Below are positions 32,741 to 45,634 of a stretch of DNA of 64,000 nucleotides, one piece after another. The notes under the pieces were generated by a model, which saw only the letters and a list, made by a program, of their open reading frames with translations, was not told where the DNA came from and did no database searches. Source of the stretch: Chloranthus sessilifolius (lineage: Eukaryota > Streptophyta > Magnoliopsida > Chloranthales > Chloranthaceae); assembly GCA_021018995.1 (NCBI GenBank), contig CM037588.1, forward strand, positions 38,995,000 to 39,058,999. Reading direction: 5' to 3'. Position 1 is the stretch's first letter; each line of letters begins with the position of its first letter. A program made the translations under genes and the position numbers.

Positions 32741-33260
32741 GTAGGGATGCAACAAGCTTTGACCAGCATGGTTCCAAATTTCAGGCGAAATCTGAAATGT
32801 TTCGATTTTGGTACCCCCCAAAACTAAAACGAAAACATAAATTTCGGATATTTTCGGTCAAGTGGGAAGATTTCGGCCGAAATTTCGGTTTCGGTCCACA
32901 CTGAAACCAAAAGGAAATCCAAAATTTTTATCCTTGTTGACCAGAATTCCAAAACCAACTAAAAAACTGAGCCAATTGGACCGATCCAAAAACCGACTCA
33001 TACCGACCCAAATCGAACCGATTCCATTTCAGTTTAGGGTGGAAAAAACCAAAACTGAGGGCATATGATGGGAAAACAAAAAAAAAACATAGAAAAAACC
33101 TTAAAACTATTAAAAAAGAGAGTAAAAATATCAAAACCATTTCGGTTTCAAAAAAAATAATATACCAAACAAAAACCAATTCATTTCGGTTACGGCTGAA
33201 CCAATCCAAAATCCGAAAAAATGGAAGGTTAGGTTTGGTACACCGATCTTGCATCCCTGG
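32741..33260. mobile_element. Small TIR transposon (about 520 bp), hAT-like
   Basis: Ends GTAGGGATGCAA and TTGCATCCCTGG form a TIR of about 10 bp, flanked by the direct repeat CAACCC (32735-32740, 33261-33266). The interior has TTTCGG/CCGAAA words repeated in both orientations near both ends. There is no coding region. A 6-bp repeat is short for hAT, so the superfamily is unsure. Confidence 0.55.
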
Positions 33261-33566
33261 CAACCCATCATACACACTTGTCTCACCCAAAGAATTAAAC
33301 TTATAAGAGCTTTGGAACCATCCAATCACTACACTTTAATATCAACAGCTATATGCACAACTGCCCATATTAGAGTGCATAGATTGGAGAGTTGAAATCC
33401 TCTAGTGAGTCCCATAGTAGTTTCCAAAATGAGATACAAAACACTCTATAGTAAACCTTTCCAACATGAGATACAGAACACGAAAGATTAAAAACCATAC
33501 AATAGAGTACTAAAACCACAAAAGCACGCGCAGCCCATAGCAAGCAGTAAATAAGAGCTGATCACG

Positions 33567-33865
33567 TCATGGGCTCTCTGGTGGCATGATGGTGGGCTGA
33601 CCAGCCGATGGTGTTGGTTTAGGTGGCCATAGTGGTGGTGGTGGTGGTGGTGGTGGTGGAACTGAAGGGGCCCTCTTTGAGCGCCAAGGTGTGGGTCCAT
33701 GACAACTTCTACTGCAAGGATCTATTCTTCTTGGTGGTGGAGACACCCACCAATCGCAACGGTAGTGCCCGTTTCTATCCACTTCACATTCTGAACACAT
33801 TGTAGTAGTCATCTGATCAAACATCAGAACCATCATAGCCAAACCCAATACTACTACTCTTCCAT

Positions 33866-33869
<4 letters not shown>
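33567..33869 (-). CDS. Small secreted proline-rich, cysteine-containing peptide (hypothetical)
   Basis: A 100-codon single-exon frame. Residues 1-24 form a hydrophobic signal-peptide-like start (GRVVVLGLAMMVLMF). A cysteine-bearing part follows (CSEC, YRCDWW, DPCSRSC: five cysteines), then a proline-rich tail with a run of nine prolines. It is bordered upstream by a 5' (GA)n tract and by sequence with little TE character. I recognise no family. It could be an apoplastic or cell-wall peptide, which is inference. The proline run also encodes a GGT-type repeat in the DNA, so chance coding cannot be excluded. Confidence 0.45.

Positions 33870-33900
<31 letters not shown>
33870..33900 (-). promoter_or_regulatory. 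(GA)n tract directly before the peptide start codon
   Basis: About 14 GA units read on the minus strand, ending at the ATG of the 33567-33869 frame. GA tracts in plant 5' UTRs are bound by BBR/BPC factors in known genes; a role here is inference. Confidence 0.4.
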
Positions 33901-33902
<2 letters not shown>

Positions 33903-34274
33903 TCAATATGCACTCACCCACCCACCAGTCTTAAGGAAGCTGAAGAAACCGCATTAAGTGTTAATAAATTCCATCAACTTACTACTGGGTTGGTACAAGC
34001 TTCATCAGAGTGTAAATAAATCACCACCCCTTCTCTCTATAATATCAGATGTGCAGCTAGCCAGCCTTCAACGGATAACAATGACCATTTTTATCCTCTC
34101 AGCTCATTCAATACATTTATAACTATCTGCCACTCTATTAAACCATGGATGTACTTCCTGATCTAAAATAAATAAATAAATAGTAAAATTTCTGAATCGT
34201 TGTTATTGCATCAGATGCATCTTCATTCTTTCTTTCACTTTTGAAGATTTGTATTGTATTATATGTTGTATCAT

Positions 34275-37200
34275 TGTCACGACCCAGAATTCTTATCCGA
34301 CCTCAAAGGCCTAGAATTCTGTGTTATGACACCGCACGCTTGTTAAGGCGATAAGCGGACATATATATAATTCTTATATCGATTTAGCATATGGATCAAG
34401 GCATTTAATAGTATCATTTAAAAATAAATGACTCAAGAAAACAAGAGCGGAAAACGTAGATGACATTAATTAAGTGATAAATCCTAATCATGCATCTATA
34501 ATCGAAAGCAAACAGAGGTTTTACGTAGAATAAAACAGTCCCAATGCAAACCCAAAATTGGTGCTGAAAAATAAAGGTATCTAATAACAAATCTCCCCTG
34601 AAAATAATAAAAACTATAACTAAAGAATCTCTCAATGTTCAAAGTAGTCCGCCGGATCTATTCCCTCGTTCAAATGGTAGCCGACGTCTTCACTCTCATG
34701 AGCCGCATCAGGAACATCAACATCCTCATCCTCAGTGATGGAAAACTCAGAGTTCTCACCTGCAACTATTAGTTTTGGGGAGGGGGTGAGTTTACTCAGT
34801 CACGTAAACTCAGCAGGTTGCACAATCGATCCACCATAAAATACCCAGATGATCGTGTGTGCAATCGCTTGAGTTGCGGTACATTTTGAAATAAATCAAA
34901 CTGCTATAAATGATTACAAAAATATCTAAGATCTCATATCTATCATAACAAAACTGAAAAATATAGCATAAAAAAAAAAGACGTAACATAAAATGAAAAG
35001 ATCTGACATAACATGAAATGAATATGATGAATCAAGTTCTGATTTCTTTTTTGTGTCTGCTATGTCGACTTTTCCTATCTGGCATATCTTAAAACTTAAT
35101 ATTGCTCTATACGCTTACACAATATACTTCACATCTTACTTAATTTACGTATACGACCTGTGCCAGGGCCGCTGCTCGAGCCTATCACGCGAGGTCCACG
35201 TGTAGATAATCACCTAACCTCCATATCATAATGTATACCATCATCCAGCCCAATGAGGTTGCATGCTTTTAAATCAGTGTCCCCTTACGTTCGGGACACT
35301 GTCGTAGCATATTGTCCTTAAGACCCGTCTTGGCTGCAGACGTTGGATCTTGCGGTGGTACGCAAGACATGGCACGTGTAGAAACTTAATTTGTATTTTG
35401 CTGGCCTTCACAACGTAACTTATCCGTATTCGTAACTTACCTTATCTTACATATCATTCCTTATTATTTGCTTAAAACTTAATTTGAAGTGAGCCACGGT
35501 GCGATAAGATTCACAAAATCACGCTTTCCAAGGGACGGGTTTCGTAGTAACCTGGATGTACTTCGTCTGGCAGCCCATACTCCCATAGAGGTGTTGCATC
35601 CGTACATGAATGCCTACATTCCAAGTTTCACGTGACCGTGACGGGAACCCCACCTTGACGAAGGCTTAAAAGTTGTGTGACATAACTTGTTCCTTTTTAA
35701 TTATGCGTATGTCTTATTGTGATTTTTCTATGTGGTGCATGTCATATGATGAAATGACTAACTTGGCCAAAAGCAACTATTTTATACACCTTACATACTT
35801 GTGAATATAAAATAATAATTAAAATTTGAAAAGAATAAATATTTCATACAAAAATTTTGGAGAAACCTTCATGGGCCGTTAGATTGCTTAGAGAGTGATC
35901 GGGCCTGTGGTTCTTAAAATTTTCTAAGTGGTTTGTGTGTCAAGACCTTTTTCTAGTTTTGACCCAAGAGTGGATCACAGAGACGGGTCAAATAATCCCC
36001 TTAGTTATACACAGGTTTATATCCCTTATCAAATCTTTCAAACTTGCGGGTCTCAAAACACATCCTCAAAGTTCTAGTGGCACTTTTCTGATCCATTAGA
36101 TTAGATTGTGTTACTATCGAGATCGTTTTGAAGTTGGTCCTATGGGCCAATTGCGCCTTGATTATAAAAAATTAAGGGTCAGAGGTAACCCATGTATTAT
36201 TTCATGTGGCACCTAAGGCTAAAATAAGAAGGCATGAACTTAGAGTCATCTATCATTTAATCTGAATCATTTGATGGTTAAACAATAAAATTTTACCTAA
36301 GGTTAGTTCTTTTGTCCCGATCTTGATTCAACCTCTAGCACCCTAGATCCTTCGGTCAACCTTTCACAAAATCTAGGAGTCATGTGCACCCTTAGTGTAC
36401 CTACCATGTGGCGATCAGATTGAACGGACTTAAACCATCAGATACCTAAGAAGAATAATTTTAAGGTATTAGGTCTTTGGGTCCAAGTTATTTCCGCTTC
36501 TAAGGCCTCAGATCTAACGGTCAATTCTTACATGATCGATAGTGTCCAAAAGGAGGCTCTATTTCTTGATTTTACGTTTCGATTTCTCGAGTTCTGAACC
36601 GTTGGATGTCTCAAGAATTTTGATTTGTGTAGATGGTTCATCTTGGCTCTATTTCTTGGGTTGGACCCATGAGGTCCAACTAGAATCTATTTTATTTAAA
36701 TCTAGGGGTGCCAAGTAATGGTTGCACTAAGTTAACCGTATTAGGTAAAGTTCACCAAAGTGCCCAACTACACAGGTTGGCACGCGCAAGCTATCACCGG
36801 TATCGCCGGTATTTGGTCGGGTCGATCCCCGAAAATTCATTTTATTCCGGCCCGAAGAAATCATATAGTTTTAAACTAATATGGGAAGGGTTCTTGTGAG
36901 GTTCTCCGTCCAAATTTCTCCATCTATTCTCTCTCTCTCTCTCTCCTTAAATTTCTCAGTTAAAGATTGGGCCTGTGGTTCTTTTCAGTTGAGTCTCCAC
37001 TCTCTCTCTATAATTTCAGTTTAGTCCCTTCACTCTCTCTCTCTAGATTTTATTGGTCTTCTTTCTCTCTCTAAATTTCTTTGTTGTAGTTTCTATAATA
37101 GGAACGTGGGGGCTATTTCAGAGACGCGGGAGCAAGACAGAGGAAGAAATTAAAAGAGGGGCAAAATCTCATTGTTAGGCACACACACATGAGATCATAT

Positions 37201-37950
37201 ATGTATAAATATCAACAGGCGTATATGTATCTGTATTATCCCTTATACACATTTACAGCTACACAGGTATATAAAACTTTAATTTTGCATGTAAACGCTA
37301 GAGTGGAGAATTTAAAGTTGATCAGAAGATCTGTGAGAGGAGGATGAAAATCTGCAAGTACTCTAAATGATGAACTTTTGATGACGAAGACCAAGTGATA
37401 ACAATCTGAAACTAAAAAAGTATTATGGTTTAAAGCTCTTTATTTCTAAGGGGAACCAACTACAGATCATGTATTGTGGTATAGAGATAATGATGAAGTT
37501 TGCTAGTAGATAGGCCATTAATGGCTGCTTCTACTTGGTTGCTTTCTCTGCTATTGCTGAAAACAGCAGGTCACGACTTTGAGTAAACAACTACACAACT
37601 TTGGGTAACTGCATAGAACTCAATACTAAGATTTCTTGTTGAAGTTGCTTGAGCTATGCTTTCCCAGTTCCAAAAAAAAAGGACTTCTAAAGAATACTAT
37701 TAGTCTGGCATCGTCTTTGTCAACCTGTTGGTTCTATAAAAAAAAAATGTTGTTGGATGCTTATAAATTCTTTGTTTACTATATAAAATAATTAGAAGAG
37801 GTTATAATTTGATCCGAGATAACTCATTGGCAATTGTATTGAGTTTGGAAGAAAATCAACAACAGATCATATAACTATCATTTGTCTCCTGCAGATGTAT
37901 AATAATGGAGTTTTCATGCTCTCAGGCTGAAGGAATTGACAAAGATTTTG

Positions 37951-38009
<59 letters not shown>

Positions 38010-38564
38010 GTAACATAGTTCTTCTTTATTTTCTAAAATAGAAATTGAATATTTTAAGATGGATCGAGTGGTACCCACTTTCTTGGAGCGTGTACGCGAT
38101 GCACGGGATGATTATGATCGATTCGGCGGAGCAAGTGAAGCAGCGGCCCAAACGTCGGTTTGGCGATGTGATAGCCTATGTGTCAATTCGTCGATGCAAC
38201 AGCCTACACGTCAAATCGGTGACGTAGTTTGGGTGGTAGCGTACAGGGTTATCGCTCTGCAAATGATTCGACGTACGGAGCATAGGGAGCGGTGTATTGA
38301 GGTGCCCGTTTTAGTGAGTTCTGGCAAGGAGAAGGGGTAGCAGCCGGAAGAAGAAGGTAGCAGCAATGGCTGCCTCAAGTGTGTGGAAGGAGATGAGGGA
38401 GGGTTATGCATGAGAGTACAAGGGTCATATAGAGGAGAGAGATTTAATTTCGGCAAGTTTTACCGAGATAGCAAGAGTCACCAAGGCCTTGCTTTCCTTC
38501 CAAAATTAATTCGATCCAGTGGATCGTGGGGCATAAAAAGATTAGTTTTTGTTTCCAAAAAAAT

Positions 38565-38604
<40 letters not shown>

Positions 38605-38765
38605 CTATACTGCTTGCTAGAAACCGGTCCAACTAAAATTATAAAATTTATATACTATTGAGTGTGTGTGTGGGTTGAGTTAGATTATGGAGCACTCACA
38701 TGAAATTCGGCGCTCTACCACATCTAATGCCATTGGATCGCCCTCCTAAAATCTGTGTCATAACA
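34275..38765 (-). mobile_element. Probable solo LTR (about 4.5 kb) of gypsy type
   Basis: Read on the minus strand it begins TGTTATGACACAGATTTT at 38765 and ends GGGTCGTGACA at 34275, with the 5-bp repeat ATCAT on both sides (34270-34274, 38766-38770). The start resembles the TGTAACAACCCGGATTTT start of the LTRs at 49092 and 60338. The segment 35100-35420 matches 57970-58240 in opposite orientation. No primer site or coding follows. Later insertions probably account for the length, including TA microsatellites at 37955-38003 and 38572-38600. Confidence 0.6.
34632..34760 (-). CDS. Short acidic ORF inside the LTR
   Basis: After a GTTGCAG that looks like a 3' splice site, 42 codons rich in Glu/Asp (SEFSITEDEDVDVPD, then HESEDVGY) end in DYFEH and TGA. 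A segment of the same kind and position is present at 58542-58711 in the LTR-A family. Any function is unknown. Confidence 0.4.
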   Translation of the reverse strand, partial: GENSEFSITEDEDVDVPDAAHESEDVGYHLNEGIDPADYFEH

Positions 38766-38998
38766 ATCATATATAAGCTTCTTGAGCTTGATGGAAGGGT
38801 GAGGACCAGATATAATTTAATATCTCAATAAGTAATTACCAGATTGATTCAAGATGGTATATGCCCTTATGGATATATTTGAAATCTAGGAAATACTGCT
38901 AGACTGGTAGTATTTTCATAACACAGAAATTTTAGGAAAATGTATAAATTATAATTCCCAAGAAATTTTGGAAGTCGACATATCATATTAATACTAAT

Positions 38999-39603
38999 GT
39001 GAGGGCGGCGATTGCACATTCCAATGTAGCCCAAACTGCTACACAATCATAAGAGCACCTCGCGGCACCTATCACAAAGATCGGGTGGGTACCAAGGCAA
39101 CTTAGACAAGGTCCATAGTCCCATAAAAATATTAAAAAAAAATTAGGTGCGTAGTTGTTCTGTCAGTAAAAGGGTAATTATAAAAAGAAACACAAAAGCA
39201 ATTACTAAAAGGGTAATTAAAAAAAGAAACACAAAAGCAAAGATCAAAATGTAAATAGGTGAAACATGGGGGGCGGAATGCAAATATAACATATTATAAG
39301 GGTTAAATGCAAAATCTCAAAATTAAAAAAAACAAATAAAAAAATAAAAAAATTTAACTTTTCCACCGTTAAAAATATAGTCAAAGTCAAAAAAATTCAA
39401 TGCACTGAATTGATGGAATATTACCTTTTGTTTAACCAATGTTTTGAAAGGATAAAAAAGTCTTAAAATCACAATTATTTTTTTTAAATCACATGCTATA
39501 TTCCACGACACACCAGGAGGAGTATTATTTGACACATGGCACATAATTTGGTATTGACGTGTAGCCGAGGCGGGCTACATTGGAATGCACCAATCCTTTC
39601 CCC
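38999..39603. mobile_element. MITE with long TIR
   Basis: Left GATTGCACATTCCAATGTAG and right CTACATTGGAATGCACCAATC are inverted copies with small gaps. The direct repeat TACTAAT flanks (38992-38998, 39604-39610). At 605 bp with no ORF it is a non-autonomous DNA transposon. The interior has the local duplication AAAAAGAAACACAAAAGCAA at about 39180-39240. Confidence 0.75.
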
Positions 39604-39865
39604 TACTAATATTTTAAAAATCGGGTATTCATTTAACACCTCTCTCCCTTATATCTGATTCTTTAAATCCTTAGTATCTTGATAGGATTTTAATTTTGTA
39701 ACCATTATTTATATATTTTAAAATTTAAAATCTTTTTAAGGAGAACACTTTCTCAGGAAGCCAATTTCATTCATGATAATGATGTCCCTGAATACAATAA
39801 CCTTCTCAATCTTCCGATTGATCAGTCATCGGTGATGGTTGCTAAGCAACCCCACCGAGAGCCAT

Positions 39866-40575
39866 GAAAATTCTATGATGAAACTGTCGGGGGCTTGGGA
39901 ACCCCTGAACAGTTCGCCAACTTCGTCAAATTTTGATGAAGGAAGACCCATCATTCATTTTCCTCTCTGAAACGAAACTAACCTAAAAAGGGATGGAAAA
40001 TTTGAAATGGCGTATTGGATTCTCTTCAGGTCTCTTTGTCGACCCTATTGGCAGATCAAGCGGATTGGCATTGCTGTGGAAAATAGAAATCTTATTAGAT
40101 CTGCAATCCTATTCTAAGAATCATATTAATGTCAAAGTTTTGGAAAGCGAGACTGGCAGAAAATGGCGATTGACAAGTCTATATGGTGAACCCCGATCTC
40201 ATCTCCGACATCTTACTTGGAAACTCTTAGAAAATCTCTACAACCAAGTCGCCCTACTCTAGATTTCTTGTGGAGATTTTAACGAAATTTTGTCACAGGA
40301 TGAGAAGGACGGCAGGGGCCTCAGACCCGATAATCAAATTAGTTGATTTCAGGAATGTGTGGACATTTGTGGCTTTCGTGATCTTGGCTTTAGTGGGAAA
40401 AGATTCACATGGAACAATGAGCGAGATGATGAAGAACTCATTAAGGAAAGACTTGACCAAATGCGTGTGAATTATGATTGGAATCTCTTATTCCCTGAGG
40501 CTCATGTCTCTCACATCAATTGTCCAGTATCAGACCATGTTGCCCTCCTCCTATCCACTGACACCCAAATTTGAT
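39866..40575 (+). pseudogene. LINE endonuclease domain
   Basis: The start MKIL, then NCRGLGNP (one codon before is a stop) and FIFLSETKL, is the classic opening of plant LINE ORF2. The frame continues with GFSSGLFVDPIGRSSGLALLWK and, after breaks, GFSGKRFTWNNERDDEELIK, DQM and the SDHVALLL end. The endonuclease nicks target DNA to prime reverse transcription. Several stops and frame changes are present. Confidence 0.88.
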
Positions 40576-40639
40576 CCACTGACACCCAATTTCTAATCTG
40601 AACTTACCACCACCCCACTTTCCGATTTGAAGCTATGTG

Positions 40640-42894
40640 GATCTGCGATACTGCATGCGAGAAATTAATTTATGTTCATTGGGATTTTATGGCCCATCCA
40701 GACCAGCTCACCAACTTCTCTAGAAAGGCTAAATGTCTCTGGAGCACTCAAGCAATGGGATCGCACTGCATTTGGCAATGTTCGAAAAATGATCTCTGAA
40801 AAAGTCAACCTATTTCAATCCAGTCCCCTGAGGTCTATCCAAAAGAAGCTAAGGCGTGAATTAAATGAATTATATGAAAGACCGGAGATTCTATGGTGGC
40901 AACGATCGAAGGAATTATGGCTAAGGGAGGGTGACAGGAACTCTGATTTTTTCCACGCAAAAGCTACTCAAAGGAGAAAACGGAACAAGATCTCTAGTTT
41001 GTTCAATTGTGAAGGTGTCTGGGTTGATTTTGAACCGTTGATTTTTTAGGAGGTCCGGGATTTCTACCAAGATCTCTTCACTTCATCCAACCCAAGCCGC
41101 ATTGATGAGGCTTTGGAAGTCGTAAATCCTAAGGTGAACCCATTTCAAAATCAATACTTGTCTCAACTGTTCACGGACTCCAAAGTCGTCAAAGCTATCA
41201 AACAGATGAAACCGCTCTCTGCCCCTGATTCTGATGGTATGCCCCCGATTTTCTTCCAAAAGTTCTGGTCCATCGTTGGTCATTCAGCCTCTAGTACAAC
41301 TTTAAATTATTTAAATGGGTCAGTTGATTTATCTTCTATTAATCGAACAAATATTATCTTGATCCCAAAAATAAAAAATCCATCAAAAGTCTTTGACTTT
41401 CACTCGATTAGTCTCTGCAATGTCATGTACAAAATTATTGCAAAAGTGTTAGCCAACATACTCAAAACCATCATCCCAAAAGTTATTTCCTATTCCCAAG
41501 AGTGCTTTCGTCCCAGGTCGCCTCATCATAGACAATGTCTTAGCGGCCTTTGAAGCTGATCATTTCCTAAAATCTAGTCCCAATAAATCTGCTAGAGTAT
41601 GTGTCATCAAACTCGACATGAGCAAAGCCTATGACCGAGTCCAATGGGTGTTTCTTGAAGCTTCTATTAAAAAAATGGGTTTTAATGATAGATGAGTGTC
41701 CTTAATCATGGGTTGCGTCAAGTCGGTTTCTTACTATTTCCTAATAAATGGCAAAATATCGGGCCATATCTTCCCATCTAGGGGTCTTACACAGGGGGAC
41801 CTCCTTTCCCCGCACCTTTTCATCCTCTGTTCGGAAGTCTTTTATGCTTTGATTGATAAATTGGTCAAGTCAAAAAAAAATTCGAGCTTAAAAATTTATA
41901 AACAGGTGCATGTGCTCGCACATTTGTTTTTTGCAGATGATAACATGTTGTATATCAAGGTTTCGGTGAATGAATGCGCTGAACTTGCCAACATCCTTAC
42001 CATCTACGAGGCATCTTCCGAACAGCAAATAGACTATGAAAAATCCTCGATCTCTTTGGCAAAACGGTTTCTAGATCTTCTAAAACACATATCCTTCATG
42101 TGTTAGGCATCAAAAGCGAGAAACCATTGGAAAAATATTTGGGCCTACCTTCGAGTATTGGACGATCAAAATCTCAAGTCTTTGGTAACATAACAGATCG
42201 AATTTGGTGTAAGCTGCAAGGCTAGAAAGAAAAGCTCCTCTCATCCGCCGAAAAAGAGATCCTCATAAAGTCGTCGCTCAAGCAATCCCAAATTATATTA
42301 TGAATTGCTTCAAGCTACCTAACGGCTTCATTCATCAAATCACAATGCTCATTGCCCGATTATGGTGGAGTAAAAATGATAAAATTGATGATATTCATTA
42401 GAGGAGTTGGGATAAACTGTGCAAGTCAAAATTTATGGGGGGTTTGGGTTTTAGAAATCTTAAGGCCTTTAATGATGCTTTGCTTGCAAAACAGGTTTGG
42501 CGCATTACTGAGCTCCCTAATTCTTTAACGGCACGACTTCTTAAGGCTAAATATTTCCCATATACCTCTTTTATGAATACAAAATCCAGCCATAACCCCT
42601 CGTATACTTGGCGAAGCCTACTTTCAGTCAAGAAGATCATTCACAAAGGCTTGCTTCACAAGATAAGGGACGGTAAAAACACCAATATATGGGAGGATCG
42701 CTGGATACCAAGACTAAGTAACTTCAAATCCATTACCTCGTTCTCTCGCCAGCCAATTAGATGGATCAATAATATTCTCCTCCAATATCCCTGACATTGG
42801 AATGAAGAGCATATTCGCCAACATTTTATGAAAGATGATGCTAAAGAAATACTCTGCATCTCTGTAGGCATCCAAATTTGGCCCAAGGCACGAT
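40640..42894 (+). pseudogene. LINE reverse transcriptase and following region
   Basis: Landmarks are WWQRSKELWLREGDRNSDFFH (about 40895-40960), AIKQMKPLSAPDSDGMPPIF, INRTNIILIPKI, VIKLDMSKAYDRVQW, the SRGLTQGDLLSPHLFILC block and the catalytic FADD (about 41928-41942). GGLGFRNLKAFNDALLAKQ and NIWEDRWIP then lead to the insertion point. Stops occur at 41049, about 41694 and 42104, with frame changes between. It is inactive. Confidence 0.9.
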
Positions 42895-42904
42895 CAATAC
42901 GTAT

Positions 42905-44570
42905 TGCGAGAAAGGTCTACTCCTAAGCTTCCAAAAGCACCTCCCATACACTTCCCAAACACTTAGAACCCTTCCCGGGCCCTTAGGAATCAACCTAAAC
43001 CCTTAGAAAGCCTAACCGAAACCATAGAACCTGATTTGAACCAATCCAAAATAGCGTATGAAAAGAGGAGTGTCAAAGTTTGCATAGATATCTGCAAGAA
43101 TTGGGGCCTATTCCATTGGAAATTAGAGGTTCCCAGCTTTCCAACGAGCCAAGAATCGCTTAATTCTTGGTTGTACATCAAAAGTTATGGCGAAATGAAG
43201 AATGCACAGAAATGCAGGAATTCAGTACAATCATAAATAGGATTGTAAACATGATTTAGAATGCAAAATCGTATTCAGAATACAATCGTAAACAGGATTC
43301 AGAATGCACGAACGATCATAAATAAGGTTCAGAATGCAAAATTGTATTCAAAATGCAATCGTAAACAGGGTTCAGAATGCATGCAATTGTAAATAGGATT
43401 CAAAATGTACGTACGATCATAAATAGGGCTCAGAATGCAAAATCGTATCTTGAATGAAATCGTAAACAGGATTCAGGATTCAATTGTGGCTATCCCCATC
43501 ATCCCCCTTTAAAACCCTTTTTCACATTTTTTAGGCCCTAGAAAATTTAGAAAACCTTAAATTCTTCATTACCTAATTTCTCTTCTTTTTTTCTTTTGGC
43601 AAAACGGTTTCTAGATCATAAATTGTCCTTTACCCTTCACTAATCACCTCAACCTCTATAAATAGAGGCCCCCACTCTTCAAAGAAAAAAAGAAAGAAAA
43701 ATTTATGACCTAAAAAAAATCCCCTAGAGAGAAAATTTCCACAAAAGATAAAAAAAAGAGAAGAGAAAATTTTTTGACCTAGAAAAAATCACAGAAAGAG
43801 AATTTCCAGAGAGAATTTTTCAGAGAAAGAAAAAAGATGACCGACCTAGAGCTGAGAAAAATTTCTATAAAAAAAAAAGATAGAGAAATTTTTTTTTTCT
43901 AAAAGCTTAAACCTTCTAGGTCTCGAAACCCAAGTTTATCCCCTACCTCCATACTTCCCTCAATACCATTTCCTAGCCTTAGCCAGTTAGGAAATCTCAA
44001 TTCATCCTTCATACCCTCCAACTTCCAAGTCATAGCTAGCTAAAGCCCACTCTAACCCATTTGCCTTCGAAAGCTCATCGGAGTTAGCATCAAAGTGGAG
44101 ATCCAACGGCGGTACTACAAGGGCCCAAGAGCTCCGACTCTCTCCTCTATTCCTCTACCTTCTTTTTTAGTTTTTGTTTTTTCTCTATCTTAGAATTTGA
44201 GCCGTTACATCGCCGAAATTTCGGTGATTGCGGGGGGCTCAAATAGGATCGGAGTGCCTTCGAGTAAGGGAAAGTGTTGTTTGTTCTTTTTATTTTATTT
44301 AATTTTTTGTCATAGTAGGGACCACTTACGAGTAGGCTAATCGGGTGCCTAACACCTTCTCGATTAGTAACCAAAGTCCCTACATAGAGGCTTTGGCGCA
44401 AACCGGATTCAGAGTCATATTTCACACTTCAATGCTTATAATATTGATTTTTGGTATCCCGGGACATCAAAAGCTCTGGGTGGCGACTCCATGTTTTCTT
44501 ATGAGCGCATCGTTGCGATAGACCCGCAAAATCCATGGTTTCACAATCCCTTTAAGTTATCAAGATAGAG
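42905..44570. mobile_element. Gypsy-type LTR or LTR fragment inserted in the LINE
   Basis: LINE coding stops near 42900 and resumes at about 44575 (QIVWAYDKN). The inserted 1.7 kb has a repeat array (43200-43490) and poly-A-rich stretches. It has an end region reading GATTAGTAACCAAAGTCCC and then AAAGCTCTGGGTGGCGACTC, a phrase I associate with Tat/Ogre-type LTRs. Exact borders and a TSD could not be fixed. Confidence 0.6.
43200..43490. repeat. Minisatellite (AATCGTAAACAGGATTCAGAATGC type)
   Basis: About eight degenerate copies built on ATCATAAATAGG, TTCAGAATGCAAAATCGTA and AATCGTAAACAGG, alternating units of roughly 28-40 bp. Confidence 0.9.
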
Positions 44571-44649
44571 AAGATCAAATAGTATGGGCATATGACAAAA
44601 ATAGAAAATTTATAGTTAAATTGGCCAATTAGATTGCCCTAGATAACTA

Positions 44650-45634
44650 TCACGACCCAATCTTTCATGCCACTACCAGTTCTGACTCCAATTCGAAACT
44701 TGGGATCTTATCTGGAACATTAGAGTCCCAAACAAAATCAAAATGTTCATGTGGCGTGCTTGCAATGATCTCCTCCCCACTCGGGTAAATCTTCAAAAGA
44801 GAAGGCTGCATATTGACTCTTGTTGCCCTGCTTGTGGAGAAGCTCAAAAAACATTGAACCACTCCTTAAAGGACTGCACCACGGCTGAACAATTCTGGTT
44901 TGCATCTCCACTTGGCCTTTATAGTAAAGCGTCCCCTACTTTCTATTTTGCCGATTGGATGCTTCGAATTCACACTTTGTTAGGCAATGACACAATCGAA
45001 TATTTTTTTATGATTGCCCGGGCCATATGGAATTCTAAAAATCATATTAATTCGGGAAAGAGCGGGCCTAATATTCCCCTTGCAATGAAGGAAGCTGAAA
45101 ACTACTTAAGCGATTTCTGAAGAGCCAACTCCCCACCTATCCATAGCAACATGGCGGTGAACGCCAATTCGCCTAAAAGGTAGAAACCTCCTCCAATTAA
45201 CTCTTTCAAAGCTAATTGCGATGGGGCTTGGTGCAGTAAATCTAAGTTAAGCGGCATTGGAGTGGCCATCAGAAATTATAAGAATTCTCTTGTATCTTCA
45301 TTTGCCAAACGACATCCTCATGCATCTTCTCCAGATCATGTTGAAGCCCTGACAATTCTCCATGGTCTTCCTTGCTTTACAAGATATTACAATCGAAGGA
45401 GATTCGTCAAATGTTCTAAACTCCGTCACTAGGGAGGACATGGATTCCATACATTTGGGACCCATTTTCAAAGAGATTAATGATCGGACCAAAGAGTTTA
45501 GATCTCTTAAGTGGAACTTACTTAATAGAGGTTCCAATTTTGTGGTTGATCGGTTGTCTAAAATAGGTCTAAATGTTCAGCAATGTAAGTTTTGGTGTGT
45601 GACAATGTCCCAGACCAAATCAAAATCTCCGTAG
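44650..45634 (+). pseudogene. LINE zf-RVT and RNase H end
   Basis: WDLIWNIRVPNKIKMFMWRACNDLLPTRVNL, then CCPACGEAQKTLNHSLKDC, are the zinc-binding zf-RVT motifs. After a stop at 45118, an RNase H-like part follows with FKANCDGAW (about 45210), GIGVAIRN, EALTILHGL and, in a shifted frame, ITIEGDSSNVLNSV and GSNFVVDRLSKIG. Frame changes prevent a full product. Confidence 0.88.

Noticed and set aside
38040-38350. 93-codon ORF MDRVVPTFLERVRDARDDYD
   Set aside because: Looks protein-like at its start but soon becomes unpatterned and lies inside the probable solo LTR; no family recognised.
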